From CAZVYN01 sp964631125 (GTDB taxonomy: Bacteria > Eisenbacteria > RBG-16-71-46 > CAIMUX01), in NCBI GenBank assembly GCA_964631125.1, contig CAZVYN010000047.1:1-33344 (forward strand): a stretch of 33,344 nt of DNA, read 5' to 3'. The translations under genes and the position numbers were made by a program. Below the pieces are notes generated by a model, which was given only the letters and a program-made list of their open reading frames with translations, had not been told where the DNA came from and did no database searches. Shown here in pieces: positions 16,861 through 25,420 of this stretch (positions are counted from its first letter, which is position 1; each line of letters starts with the position of its first letter).

Positions 16861-17012
16861 GAGCGGGAAGACTGTAGCACCGACGGCCTGCGATTCCGGC
16901 CCGACCGCGGCAAATCTGGTGTACGATTCCGCGCGCCGTCGCGTCTCTCCCAGCGGCGGCCCTGTTTTCCGAGCGTCGCCATCCCATGCCGTGCATCCTC
17001 TGGAGGTCAGCC

Positions 17013-18203
17013 ATGTTCCGTCGCCTGTTCCTGCGCCTGTTCCCTCGCGTCGTTTTCCGCGCCTTCGGTTGCCTCTTCGCCTCGGTCGGTCTGGCCGGCT
17101 CCGCGTCGGCTGTCGTCCCGCCTTATGCGGAGGAATGGCTACTTCCCGCTGGGGGGACAGAAGTCGAAGTAGATCCCTCCGGTCGCGTCTGGGTCGCGTG
17201 CGCCGACGATTTCATCCGCGTCTACACGCCGACCGGTGGGCAGCTTCTGTTCGCCTTCGGAGGAACGGGAACCGAAGACGGTGAATTCAACACTCCGTAT
17301 GGAATTGCCTTCGATCCGAGCGGAGATGCGTACATCTGCGACTACGTGAATGCTCGGCTGCAGAAGTTCACCAGCGAGGGCGTGTTCCTGCTCTCCTGGT
17401 GGATTCCCAGCGATCGAGCGGACCACGTCGCGGTCGACGCCGTGGGCGACGTCTACGTCACCGGCTTCAACGACCTCTCGGTCCACAAATACAGCCCGGA
17501 TGGAACGCCGATCCTCGACTGGACCATGAACGGTGGGATCCGGAACTCAGGCATCCTCGTCGCGCACGACGTCGTCAGTGTTGTGGGGTGGGACATTCCG
17601 GTGGTCGAGCAGTTCGCGACCGACGGGACATTCCTCGGAACCTTCGATGCGATGACGACGGGCGGCACCGATATCGAGATCGATGCGCTCGATCAGTTGT
17701 GGGTCGTCGACTTCGGCGGCCAAGTCGTCCGCACCTTCTCGACGGACGGCACGCCGATCGATGTCCTTGGTTCGTTCGGCTCGGGCCCGGGACAGTTCAA
17801 CGAGCCGCAGGGAGTCGCCATCGGCCCGGACGGATCGGTCTATGTGTGCGAAAACAGCGGCGCGCGGGTCCAGCGGTTCGGCGCTCCGGTCTCCTCCACC
17901 CCGGATGGGGCGGCGGCAGTCCCGGCGCCGCTTGCGTTTGGCTCGATCGCGCCCAACCCATGCCGCGAATCGGTGGAGATCACCTACGCGCTCGCTCACG
18001 CAGAGCAGATCCTGCTCACCGTCACCGACGTCACGGGCCGGACCGTCGCCACGCTGGAAAACCGGACAGTGTCCGCGGGAGAGCATCGCGTAGTCTGGGG
18101 AGCGCGCGACGACCGCGGCCGTCCCCTTGCGGCCGGCGTCTACCTCGCGCGTCTCACTTCCGGAGGGACGACCCGCGTGGCGCGTCTCGTGGTGGTTGGA
18201 TAG
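17013..18203 (+). CDS. Exported NHL-repeat beta-propeller with T9SS-type tail
   Basis: A 396-residue secreted protein. The N terminus FRRLFLRLFPRVVFRAFGCL with a hydrophobic stretch ending SASA is a signal peptide. Residues ~45-300 are NHL repeats (for example FNTPYGIAFDPSGDAYICDY and FNEPQGVAIGPDGSVYVCEN, six or so blades), a propeller used for binding and not for catalysis. The C terminus IAPNPCRESVEITYALAHAE to GVYLARL...ARLVVVG is a FlgD-like/T9SS sorting domain. I chose ATG 17013 because GGAGG lies eight bases upstream; an in-frame ATG at 16986 has no ribosome-binding site. The gene is divergent from the TPR-CHAT gene, sharing a 152-base intergenic region. The binding partner is unknown. 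Confidence 0.85.
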   Translation: MFRRLFLRLFPRVVFRAFGCLFASVGLAGSASAVVPPYAEEWLLPAGGTEVEVDPSGRVWVACADDFIRVYTPTGGQLLFAFGGTGTEDGEFNTPYGIAFDPSGDAYICDYVNARLQKFTSEGVFLLSWWIPSDRADHVAVDAVGDVYVTGFNDLSVHKYSPDGTPILDWTMNGGIRNSGILVAHDVVSVVGWDIPVVEQFATDGTFLGTFDAMTTGGTDIEIDALDQLWVVDFGGQVVRTFSTDGTPIDVLGSFGSGPGQFNEPQGVAIGPDGSVYVCENSGARVQRFGAPVSSTPDGAAAVPAPLAFGSIAPNPCRESVEITYALAHAEQILLTVTDVTGRTVATLENRTVSAGEHRVVWGARDDRGRPLAAGVYLARLTSGGTTRVARLVVVG

Positions 18204-18226
18204 CGAGGCATACAGAAGGGGGCGAG

Positions 18227-18415
18227 ATGACCCAAACGCTGACGCCGGATCGCGGATTCATGGCGTCTCTCGCCCGCAGCCTTTTCGCTCTCTGTCTCTT
18301 CACGACGCCGAGTGACGCGGCCGATCGCTACCTCCGCCCGAGTCAACTTGGCTACGCGGCCTGCGGATTCACGGCCTGGCAGTCGAGGCGCGGAAGGCGG
18401 ACGCGGTCGCGCTGA
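18227..18415 (+). CDS. Short exported ORF, possible 5' remnant of a larger secreted (GH9-type) gene
   Basis: A 62-residue frame with AGGGGG before ATG 18227. It encodes a convincing signal peptide (MASLARSLFALCLFTTPSDA) followed by DRYLRPSQLGYAACGF. The 'xLRxSQLGY' opening resembles the first strand of the Ig-like domain that starts many family 9 glycoside hydrolases and related secreted enzymes (usually I-x-V-N-Q-L-G-Y). It then turns into Arg-rich sequence (QSRRGRRTRSR) and stops just before the ABC-F gene. This suggests the rest of a secreted gene was lost by deletion or frameshift. It might instead be a tiny real protein. It lies 23 bases after the NHL gene. Confidence 0.4.
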   Translation: MTQTLTPDRGFMASLARSLFALCLFTTPSDAADRYLRPSQLGYAACGFTAWQSRRGRRTRSR

Positions 18416-18432
18416 CGCGGGTACACTCCCGC

Positions 18433-20262
18433 ATGCCTCTACTCGGACTGAACAGCGTAAGCCTTGCCTTCCACGGTCCCCGTCTCCTCGATGCAGTCAG
18501 CCTGCAGATCGACGAGGGCGAGCGGATCGGTCTCCTCGGTCGAAACGGCGCGGGCAAATCGACCCTGCTGAAAGTCCTCGAAGGAACGCTCATGCCGGAT
18601 GACGGCGAGGTCGTTCGCCAGCAGGGACTGCGCGTCGCCGGCCTGCAGCAGGACGTGCCGATCGAACTCGAGGGCGCCGTGCGCAGCTACATCCTCGAGC
18701 GCTGCGGCGTCGCCGAGAGTGAGCATCCCTGGGAGATCGAGACGCGCGTCGACCAGATCTTGACGCACCTGAGGCTGGAAGCGGACGCGCCGGTCGCGAC
18801 GCTCTCGGCCGGTTCCAAGCGGCGCGTGCTGCTCGCCACCGCACTCGCGCTCGAGCCCGATCTGCTGCTCCTCGACGAGCCGACGAACCATCTCGATGTC
18901 GACGCGATCGAGCATCTGGAAGACGCGCTCCAGCGGCGGCGCGGCGCGTTGGTCTTCGTCACGCACGACCGGAGTTTTCTCCGACGCGTCGCCACGCGGA
19001 TCCTCGACCTCGATCGCGGCGTCGTGCGGAGCTATCGAATCGGCTACACGGCGTACCTGGAGAAGCGCGACGAGGAACTGCGCGTCGAGGCCGATCAGGC
19101 CGCGCTCTTCGATAAGAAGCTGGCCCAAGAAGAGGCGTGGGTCCGCCGCGGCATCAAGGCGCGCCGCACGCGGAACGAGGGGCGCGTGCGCGCGCTCGAG
19201 TCGCTGCGTCTGGAGCGCGGCGCGCGGCGCGAGGTCAGCGGTCGCGCCACCGCGCAACTGCAAGAGGCGGAGCGCTCGGGCCGCATCGTCCTGCGCGCCC
19301 AGAACATCTCGTACGCCTACGGCGATGCGCCCATCGTGCGCGACCTCTCCACCACGATCCTGCGCGGCGATCGCATCGGCATCATCGGCCCCAACGGCTG
19401 CGGCAAGACGACGCTGATCCAACTTCTACTGGGCGATCTCACTCCGCAGTCCGGCGTCATCGAGACGGGCGTGAAGGTGGAGGCCGCTCATTTCGAGCAG
19501 CTTCACGATGTCTTGGACGAGACGAAGAGCGTGCTCGACAACGTGGCCGACGGCCGCGAGATCCTCACCATCGGCGGCGCCGATCGGCATGTCGTCGGCT
19601 ATCTGCGCGATTTCCTGTTCTCGCCCGAGCAGATCCAGGGTCCGGTGCTGAAACTCTCCGGAGGAGAGCGAAAGCGCTTGCAGCTCGCGCGCATTCTCTC
19701 GCGGCCGAGCAATCTCCTGGTGCTCGACGAACCGACCAACGATCTCGATCTGGAGACGCTGGAGTTGCTGGAAGACCTGCTGCTCGAGTTTGAAGGCACG
19801 CTGCTGGTGGTCTCGCACGACCGCGAGTTCCTGGACAACGTCGTCACGTCGACCCTGGCGTTCGAGGGAGACGCGACCTGGCGGGAATATGTCGGCGGGT
19901 ATGCGGATTGGGTGCGGCAGAAGAAGGCGAATGCAGAGGCCGATCGCATCGTGAAAGCGGCCTCTTCGTCGCCGAAGTCGAACGAATCGAACAAGTACGA
20001 CTCGAGCAAGAAGGACGCGCGCCGCAGAAAACTCGGCTACAAAGAGTCGCGCGAGTTGGAGAACCTGCCGTCGAAGATCGCGCAGCTCGAACGCGACAGA
20101 GAGACGCTCTTCACCCGCATGTCCTCTCCCGCGTTCTACGTCTCCGCCGCGGACGAGATCCAACGCTCGCGCGAGCGCCTGGCGACGCTCGAACAAGCGA
20201 TCCGCGACGCGGAGGACCGGTGGCTGGAGCTGGAGAGTCTGCGGACGGGGGAGGCGGGCTGA
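18433..20262 (+). CDS. ABC-F family ATPase (Uup-like)
   Basis: A soluble tandem ABC ATPase of 609 residues without membrane segments. Domain 1 has Walker A GRNGAGKST, signature LSAGSKRR and Walker B LLLDEPTNHLD; domain 2 has GPNGCGKTT, LSGGERKR and LVLDEPTNDLD. Between them is the charged inter-domain linker (P-site tRNA interaction motif region, KARRTRNEGRVRAL). The C terminus from about 535 is a helical, charged coiled coil (LGYKESRELENLPSKIAQLE), as in Uup. ABC-F proteins act on the ribosome to rescue or tune translation. Start ATG 18433 fits the family N terminus (LGLNSVSLAFHGPRLLD). Functional subgroup inferred from the C-terminal coiled coil. Its stop is 118 bases before the cytochrome cluster; it is probably unrelated to it. 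Confidence 0.93.
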   Translation: MPLLGLNSVSLAFHGPRLLDAVSLQIDEGERIGLLGRNGAGKSTLLKVLEGTLMPDDGEVVRQQGLRVAGLQQDVPIELEGAVRSYILERCGVAESEHPWEIETRVDQILTHLRLEADAPVATLSAGSKRRVLLATALALEPDLLLLDEPTNHLDVDAIEHLEDALQRRRGALVFVTHDRSFLRRVATRILDLDRGVVRSYRIGYTAYLEKRDEELRVEADQAALFDKKLAQEEAWVRRGIKARRTRNEGRVRALESLRLERGARREVSGRATAQLQEAERSGRIVLRAQNISYAYGDAPIVRDLSTTILRGDRIGIIGPNGCGKTTLIQLLLGDLTPQSGVIETGVKVEAAHFEQLHDVLDETKSVLDNVADGREILTIGGADRHVVGYLRDFLFSPEQIQGPVLKLSGGERKRLQLARILSRPSNLLVLDEPTNDLDLETLELLEDLLLEFEGTLLVVSHDREFLDNVVTSTLAFEGDATWREYVGGYADWVRQKKANAEADRIVKAASSSPKSNESNKYDSSKKDARRRKLGYKESRELENLPSKIAQLERDRETLFTRMSSPAFYVSAADEIQRSRERLATLEQAIRDAEDRWLELESLRTGEAG

Positions 20263-20380
20263 CCGAACTCCCCGCGAAATGTTCCGGAAGTTGCCGGGCA
20301 ACCTGACGGATGTCATGAAAGCCGACCGACCGACGGGCGTAAATTCCCCCTGATTTCCAACGAGAGCGGGAGACGTCCAG

Positions 20381-21475
20381 GTGCCCAGCGAAGCGTCCGT
20401 CGAGAGGTCAGAGGTGAGAGCGGGCGCGCTGACGGCCTTCCTTCGCGGACTCCTCGCTGCGGCCATCCTCTTGGGACTCCATCAATTACCCGCACTGGCC
20501 GGCCCGCCGGGTTCCCCCTCCATCGTCTCGGTCGTCCGCGTCATTCCGGGCGCATCGCTCCAGGACACGTTTCGGCGTCCGTCCGGGCTCTTCGTCGCGG
20601 CAGAGCGAGATCTCTTCCTGGTCGCCGACAGCGGCAATCACCGGTTGGTCGCCTTCGAGGGTTCGGGCAGGTGCCGGGGCTCGATTCCGCTCCAGACCTC
20701 TTCCGCCGGTGTCGGCGCCTGCGAACCCACGGCGGTTGCCGCGGACGCTTCGGGCCGGCTGTTCGTGGTCGACGCTCTCAGCGCCGAGGTCGCGGTTCTC
20801 ACGGCGCGCGGTTCCCGTCTCGGCGCGCTGGAGTTGCTCGACCCAGCCGGTTCCGCCGGGAAGCCCCAGGCGATCGACGTCGGACCGTCGGGATCGATCT
20901 ACCTGCTGAGCGGCGGGGCTTCCGCGAGACTGGCGATCTTGGATCCGAGCGGACGGCTGCTCGGAGTGCAGAGTCTCGCGCCCGGCGCCGAGTCGTTCGA
21001 TTCCGCTCTGTCGTTGGCGGTGAACGAGCCGGCCGGCCTTCTGGGCCTCACGGCGCCGCGCGCGGATCAGCAGGTGCGTGTCTACGACCTCGCGAGCCAG
21101 TTGCTCGCCGAGTTCGGCCCGCACGGAGAAGGCGAAGGGACGTTCTCTTTCGCCGGTCATGTCGCCTGGGGACCGGGGAACACGATCTGGGTCACCGACA
21201 CGCTTCGTCACTCGATCAGCGTGTTCGACGCGCGAGGCGAGTACCTCGGCAAGATCGGTGGTTTCGGTCGCGAACCAGGCCAGTTCTGCTTCCCCGTAGC
21301 GTGCGGGTTTCTCTCGGACGATCGCCTGATCGTGGTCGAGCGAGGGACCGCGAGATGCCAGATCCTGCAGGTCGTAATGACGCGACCCGACCAGTTTTCG
21401 TTCACCCCGGGACACTCGGTTCCCTTGGCAGGCGGATTCGAAAGTCCGAATCCAACAGGAGGAAATTCAAGATGA
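20381..21475 (+). CDS. Exported NHL/6-bladed propeller protein, first gene of the multiheme cytochrome cluster
   Basis: A 364-residue protein starting at GTG 20381 (GGGAG about nine bases upstream). A hydrophobic N-terminal segment (FLRGLLAAAILLGLHQLPALA) is the signal sequence. The body is NHL-like repeats (FRRPSGLFVAAERDLFLVAD, DASGRLFVVDALSAEVAVL, GPGNTIWVTDTLRHSISVFD, FGREPGQFCFPVACGF), a six-bladed propeller. There is no T9SS tail, unlike the other propellers in the window. The stop overlaps the next cytochrome start as ATGA, indicating coupled translation and a shared job. NHL proteins often accompany multiheme cytochrome clusters in metal-reducing bacteria; a scaffold or docking role is inference. 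No heme motif is present. Confidence 0.8.
   Translation: MPSEASVERSEVRAGALTAFLRGLLAAAILLGLHQLPALAGPPGSPSIVSVVRVIPGASLQDTFRRPSGLFVAAERDLFLVADSGNHRLVAFEGSGRCRGSIPLQTSSAGVGACEPTAVAADASGRLFVVDALSAEVAVLTARGSRLGALELLDPAGSAGKPQAIDVGPSGSIYLLSGGASARLAILDPSGRLLGVQSLAPGAESFDSALSLAVNEPAGLLGLTAPRADQQVRVYDLASQLLAEFGPHGEGEGTFSFAGHVAWGPGNTIWVTDTLRHSISVFDARGEYLGKIGGFGREPGQFCFPVACGFLSDDRLIVVERGTARCQILQVVMTRPDQFSFTPGHSVPLAGGFESPNPTGGNSR
21457..21464 (+). promoter_or_regulatory. Strong Shine-Dalgarno for the first cytochrome
   Basis: AGGAGGAA sits seven bases before ATG 21472, inside the end of the NHL gene. It decides the start of the cytochrome and supports translational coupling through the ATGA overlap. Confidence 0.8.
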
Positions 21476-22551
21476 GAGGCTCGAAACAGGCCTTCCTGGT
21501 GTGTGCCGCCGCGATCGCGTGGATCGCGGCGTCCTCGCCGGTGTGGGCAGGCGATTATCACTTCGGCGTCGAGCTGAACTGCTCGGACTGCCACACGATG
21601 CACTACAGCCAGAGTCATGGCCCCAACCCGGACGGCGGAGGGGTTTTCGCGCCGCTGGCCGACGGCCCGCATGAGTACCTGCTTCGCAACGACATCAACG
21701 AACTCTGCTTGTCGTGCCACAACGGAGCGGCCTTCGCGCCCGACGTGCTCGAGTCGCACTCCGCCGGTTATGTCCGCCAGGCGGGCGCGCTGAACGAGGA
21801 GGGGGGCGACGGCCAGTATCCGCCGTCCACCGGCCACACCCTCAACTCCACGGCCGTGGCGCCCGGGAGCAATCCCGCCTGGAGCAATCCGGACGGGCTC
21901 AATTGCGTCAACTGCCACGGGCCGCACGGCCGGGCGCCGTCCGGCTACCCGACCCAGGGTGGCTATCGGAACTTGTACAGTCCGACCGGGAAGTCCATCA
22001 CCTATTCACGCGGTGACGTCGAAGGCGCCAATCCGCTGAACCGGTGGATCCACGAAGATGTCTCCAGCGGTGTGGCCGCGACGCATTACGGCGTGCAAGC
22101 CGTGACGTTCAACGAGCCGGATCAACTGGCCTCGGGTTACGGCGATTTCTGCAAGTCGTGCCATGTGGAGTTCCACGGCGCGGTGGGCGGCGCGGAGGTC
22201 GGCGGTATCGGTTCTCCGGCCGCAGAGTTCATCCGTCACCCGCAAGCCGGGGTCAATATCGGCGCCCTCGGCGGCGGTCACTCCGCGATGAGTCGCATCA
22301 TCGCAAAGGGGAACCAGGTGCAAGTGATGTCGCCGCTCGGCCAGAAGGCCGGCGATTACGACGGCGCGGATACCGGCCTGACCCCATCCTGCATGTCGTG
22401 TCACAAGAGTCACGGGAATCAGAATGCGTTCGGCCTGGTCTTCATGGTCGGCACGGGTAGCCTCACCGAAGAGGGTGATGACGGCGTCGACGCCAGGAAC
22501 ACATGCCGGCAGTGCCACGTTCAAGGTGGCGCGGTGACGAATCCCTGGTGA
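21472..22551 (+). CDS. Exported hexaheme c-type cytochrome
   Basis: 359 residues with a signal peptide (FLVCAAAIAWIAASSPVWA) and six heme-binding CXXCH motifs: CSDCH (37-41), CLSCH, CVNCH, CKSCH, CMSCH and CRQCH. The opening FGVELNCSDCHTMHYSQSHG is typical of periplasmic or surface cytochromes of the c3-like/doubled CXXCH group. Additional His residues (MHYSQSH, GPHG, RHPQAG) could be distal ligands for bis-His hemes. Loops between hemes 3 and 5 are long (about 80 and 90 residues) and Gly-rich. Expected in the periplasm or at the outer membrane as an electron carrier. It is coupled to the upstream NHL gene; the next cytochrome is 136 bases downstream with a hairpin between. Confidence 0.92.
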   Translation: MRGSKQAFLVCAAAIAWIAASSPVWAGDYHFGVELNCSDCHTMHYSQSHGPNPDGGGVFAPLADGPHEYLLRNDINELCLSCHNGAAFAPDVLESHSAGYVRQAGALNEEGGDGQYPPSTGHTLNSTAVAPGSNPAWSNPDGLNCVNCHGPHGRAPSGYPTQGGYRNLYSPTGKSITYSRGDVEGANPLNRWIHEDVSSGVAATHYGVQAVTFNEPDQLASGYGDFCKSCHVEFHGAVGGAEVGGIGSPAAEFIRHPQAGVNIGALGGGHSAMSRIIAKGNQVQVMSPLGQKAGDYDGADTGLTPSCMSCHKSHGNQNAFGLVFMVGTGSLTEEGDDGVDARNTCRQCHVQGGAVTNPW

Positions 22552-22608
22552 TCCCGTTTCGATGGAAGGCCAGCTAGAGTCGGCTAGCCTTCATCTCTCG
22601 AGAACCTT

Positions 22609-22639
22609 GGCCCCTGCGATCCGGCCTCCGCAGGGGGCC
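22609..22639 (+). terminator. GC-rich hairpin between the two hexaheme cytochrome genes
   Basis: GGCCCCTGCG (22609-22618) pairs with CGCAGGGGGCC (22629-22639) with a one-base bulge and a 10-base loop. No U-run follows. It might reduce read-through or act as an mRNA processing or stability element that sets different levels of the two cytochromes. Confidence 0.4.
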
Positions 22640-22645
22640 GGGTCT

Positions 22646-22669
22646 GGAGGCAAGACGTCGATGACCTAG
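22646..22669 (+). promoter_or_regulatory. Ribosome-binding site and ATG followed by an in-frame amber codon
   Basis: GGAGG (22646-22650) lies ten bases before ATG 22661, which is in frame with the second cytochrome, but the third codon is TAG (ATG ACC TAG). The cytochrome's own GTG is at 22688. This could be a two-codon leader peptide, a recent nonsense mutation of the true start, or a sequencing error. Confidence 0.5.
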
Positions 22670-22687
22670 GGGCCCGACGGGAAGCTC

Positions 22688-23836
22688 GTGAGATTCCAGT
22701 CCGGCGTGGTTCTCACCACGATCTTCGTGACTGCGCTGTCGGGTTCGGCGGGTGCGCCGGATCCGACTCCGCACGACGACCCTGCCACCGGGGTCTTGCG
22801 CGTCCTCACCAACCCACCGACGCGCGGAGAATGCACCCAGTGTCACCCGTCGCACGGCGAGGACCTGGGCGAACTCGCCGCTCCGATGCTGTTCACCGAG
22901 AACACCAACCGCCTCGCCTTCTGGACCGAGGCGGCGTCGCAGTGCCACTCCGGGCTGCCCGTCAATTATCCGCTGGATGAAGACGACCGTCTGCCCGAGA
23001 TCGAACCGGACGCCGGATACTTCGAGGCCAATGACGGCGGCGTGCGCAGAGTCGGCGTCGAATATAGAGGGCGCTGGCCGGGACGTCAGGTCTATACCAG
23101 TCCTTTGGTGACGCCTGGCGGGCACTACATTTCACCCCACGCGCGAGATCCGGAGATGCCGCGTCGAGACGACGGCGGCGAGGGGCTCTGTCTCAACTGC
23201 CACGATCCGCACGGCCGGGACGGAAATCACGATCTGCTCATCGAGCCGTACCAGGGGATCGGAGGACATGGGTCGTCCGGGCCGCCGCCGGAATATCGGG
23301 CGTGTCTCTCCTGCCACGGCCACGACGGCCCGGGCGGCATGGAGATGCAGAACCAGCTCATCGAAGATTTCTATGATCCCAGTTTGAACGGGCAGACGGC
23401 GGGCCACCAGATCCGCCGCAACCCCGCCGTCGCCCTGTCGTGGCCCTCGCACGTCCAGGTCGGGGACATGCTCCCGTGCTACGACTGCCACAATCCGCAC
23501 GGTTCGCAGGGATACAACGGCGCGCAACCGAACGGCTTCCTGATCAGCGACCAGCGAACCGGTTGGAGCGGGCTGACGAGCACCTTGACCGACGCGGCCC
23601 AAGCCCGTCGCTTCTGCTTTGGTTGTCATATCCCGACCGACGGAATCGCCGGCACGCAGACCGTCGAAGGCATCGTCATGAACAGCTTGTCGCAGGATGA
23701 GGCGGCTCACGTTTCGACTGCGCTAGAGAGCTGCTACGACTGCCACGGGCGCGACTATTCGGGCCCGACCGGTCACAACGTTCACAACCCGCTGTCCGAA
23801 CCGGCTGATTCCCCTTTCGGGCCGGACGAATGGTAG
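22688..23836 (+). CDS. Exported hexaheme c-type cytochrome with an extra AXXCH motif
   Basis: 382 residues from GTG 22688, chosen because it starts the signal peptide (RFQSGVVLTTIFVTALSGSAGA) and the in-frame ATG 22661 is separated from it by a stop. Six CXXCH motifs are present: CTQCH, CLNCH, CLSCH, CYDCH, CFGCH and CYDCH. A seventh site reads A83-S-Q-C86-H87, a heme motif lacking its first Cys. The DPHGRDGNHDLLIEPY and NPHGSQGYNG segments after the motifs are typical of the doubled-CXXCH family. Probably periplasmic or surface electron carrier; partner of the hexaheme protein upstream and of the barrel six bases downstream. The ribosome-binding site of GTG 22688 itself is weak. Confidence 0.9.
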   Translation: MRFQSGVVLTTIFVTALSGSAGAPDPTPHDDPATGVLRVLTNPPTRGECTQCHPSHGEDLGELAAPMLFTENTNRLAFWTEAASQCHSGLPVNYPLDEDDRLPEIEPDAGYFEANDGGVRRVGVEYRGRWPGRQVYTSPLVTPGGHYISPHARDPEMPRRDDGGEGLCLNCHDPHGRDGNHDLLIEPYQGIGGHGSSGPPPEYRACLSCHGHDGPGGMEMQNQLIEDFYDPSLNGQTAGHQIRRNPAVALSWPSHVQVGDMLPCYDCHNPHGSQGYNGAQPNGFLISDQRTGWSGLTSTLTDAAQARRFCFGCHIPTDGIAGTQTVEGIVMNSLSQDEAAHVSTALESCYDCHGRDYSGPTGHNVHNPLSEPADSPFGPDEW

Positions 23837-23842
23837 GACGAG

Positions 23843-25420
23843 ATGGGAGCTCGGCGCGCCGGCCTCGGACTTCTGGTCGCCTGCGGCCTCGCGTGCTGCG
23901 CGCCGGTCAGGGTCGAGGGATACAGTGGCCGGTACCTCGGATCGCTCACTCGTTATGAAGGCGCGGAAGAAGTGAGCACCACGCTTCATACCTATGACGT
24001 CAACACGCACAAGGCGCTGGCGCGGAGTGTCGAGATGAACCTACGCCTGGCGATGCGCTATCAGGCGCGGCTGGGGGAGTCCGACGCCGATATACTGGGA
24101 AGCCGCTACTACGGCGACATCCGAAGCTCGAGCTGGAGGATGCGGGGGCAGTTCACGCCTTGGCAGGATTTGTCCACCGGCGCCGCTTCGCCCCGAGGTC
24201 GCAACGCTCAGATCGGTCTCAACTTGGCGCCACGCTCCTTGCCGCAACTCGACCTGAACTACCAGCGCGGCGACGAACAGTCGTCCCTCGGTCGCTCCCT
24301 CAGCGATGACCGGCGCGTCACGTTGTCGTTCGCGCCCGGCGTGCTCCAGACCAGCGCCGGCTATCGACGAGTCGTGCGAGACGTGCGCGAGTCGTCGAGC
24401 GCGGATGCGCGGACGGTGGAGTGGAAGGCGAGCGCGGGGGTCGCACCCTCCTGGCGCAGGCTCGGGCTGCGATCTGTCTACGAGTTCCTGGCGACGGACC
24501 ATCGCTCCGCGGCGCGCCGCCGGGAATCCAACACACACTCGGTCGACGCGAGCGCGACGTGGCAGTTGGCTCGCCGGCTCAGCCTGGGTGGGAGCGGCTT
24601 CCTGCGGCGCGGGGACACCAATGACAACGCGACTCCTCAGGTCCGCGATGTGGATGAGAGGGCCTGGGGCGCCCGAGTCGGGTATCGCATGAACTTCGGC
24701 CTCGATCTGCAAGCGAGCCGGGAGTACCGCCAAGTCGCGGTGACCGGCGGAGAGGAGACGTCCGACTACGGCCGCTTCCGGGCGACGTTCCGCCGTCCCC
24801 TGTTTCGTCGCCTCGACTTCCAGAGCGGCTACCTGAAGAACGTCGACTTGGCGAGCGGTCCTGTCCCGGCGGACGAGATCTATGCCCAACTCGACGGCCC
24901 ACTGCGGCGGAGCCTGAGCGGACGGATCGAAGTGCGCACGACCCCATCGAACACTCGGCAGAGCGGCCGCCGGTGGCGTCGACTGGCGCAGTTGCGTGGC
25001 GACGCCACTCCCGAACTCCATCTGGAGGCGACGTGGCGGCGGAGTTCGGCCCCCGACTCCATCGGACCGGGCCTGACCGAGAGTGAATGGTCGGGCACGA
25101 TCGGATTCGCTCCCGAGTCAGCCCTGGGAGGCGTCGCCAACCTTCGCCGGATGGACCGGACGGGGCGGATCGCGTCGCAAGAACGCCTGGCGAACTTCCT
25201 CGTGACCTGGCGCAGCAACGGCCGGAGCCAGGTCTCCATCAACTGGTCGCGCCGTGTCTCCAGCGGCGCTGTCTTCGAGACGAGGGAGAGGACATTCGGA
25301 GCAGATCTGCAGACGTGGCTGCCCGGCGACTATCGGATCGCCGCTTCCGGGCGGCAATCGTCGGGGGAGAACCGGACCGCGACCACCACCTACTCAGTGA
25401 CCATGGAGAAGAGCTTCTAG
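23843..25420 (+). CDS. Probable outer-membrane beta-barrel of a porin-cytochrome conduit
   Basis: 525 residues. The N-terminal signal (GLGLLVACGLACCAPVRVEG) contains Cys residues but no perfect lipobox. The rest is an almost continuous series of amphipathic strands with alternating polar and hydrophobic residues (SVEMNLRLAMRYQARLG, RRVTLSFAPGVLQTSAGYRR, SQVSINWSRRVSS), rich in Arg, Ser and Tyr. It ends in Phe (YSVTMEKSF), the C-terminal aromatic signature for barrel insertion. By position between hexaheme cytochromes and lipoproteins it is the candidate pore through which cytochromes pass electrons across the outer membrane, analogous to MtrB or the Geobacter Omb/Ext barrels. I see no clear similarity to those families by eye. 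ATG 23843; AGGA upstream. Confidence 0.75.
   Translation: MGARRAGLGLLVACGLACCAPVRVEGYSGRYLGSLTRYEGAEEVSTTLHTYDVNTHKALARSVEMNLRLAMRYQARLGESDADILGSRYYGDIRSSSWRMRGQFTPWQDLSTGAASPRGRNAQIGLNLAPRSLPQLDLNYQRGDEQSSLGRSLSDDRRVTLSFAPGVLQTSAGYRRVVRDVRESSSADARTVEWKASAGVAPSWRRLGLRSVYEFLATDHRSAARRRESNTHSVDASATWQLARRLSLGGSGFLRRGDTNDNATPQVRDVDERAWGARVGYRMNFGLDLQASREYRQVAVTGGEETSDYGRFRATFRRPLFRRLDFQSGYLKNVDLASGPVPADEIYAQLDGPLRRSLSGRIEVRTTPSNTRQSGRRWRRLAQLRGDATPELHLEATWRRSSAPDSIGPGLTESEWSGTIGFAPESALGGVANLRRMDRTGRIASQERLANFLVTWRSNGRSQVSINWSRRVSSGAVFETRERTFGADLQTWLPGDYRIAASGRQSSGENRTATTTYSVTMEKSF

Noticed and set aside
16986..17012. ATG 16986 as the start of the NHL-T9SS gene
   Set aside because: No ribosome-binding site precedes it, while ATG 17013 has GGAGG at good spacing and starts the signal peptide directly.
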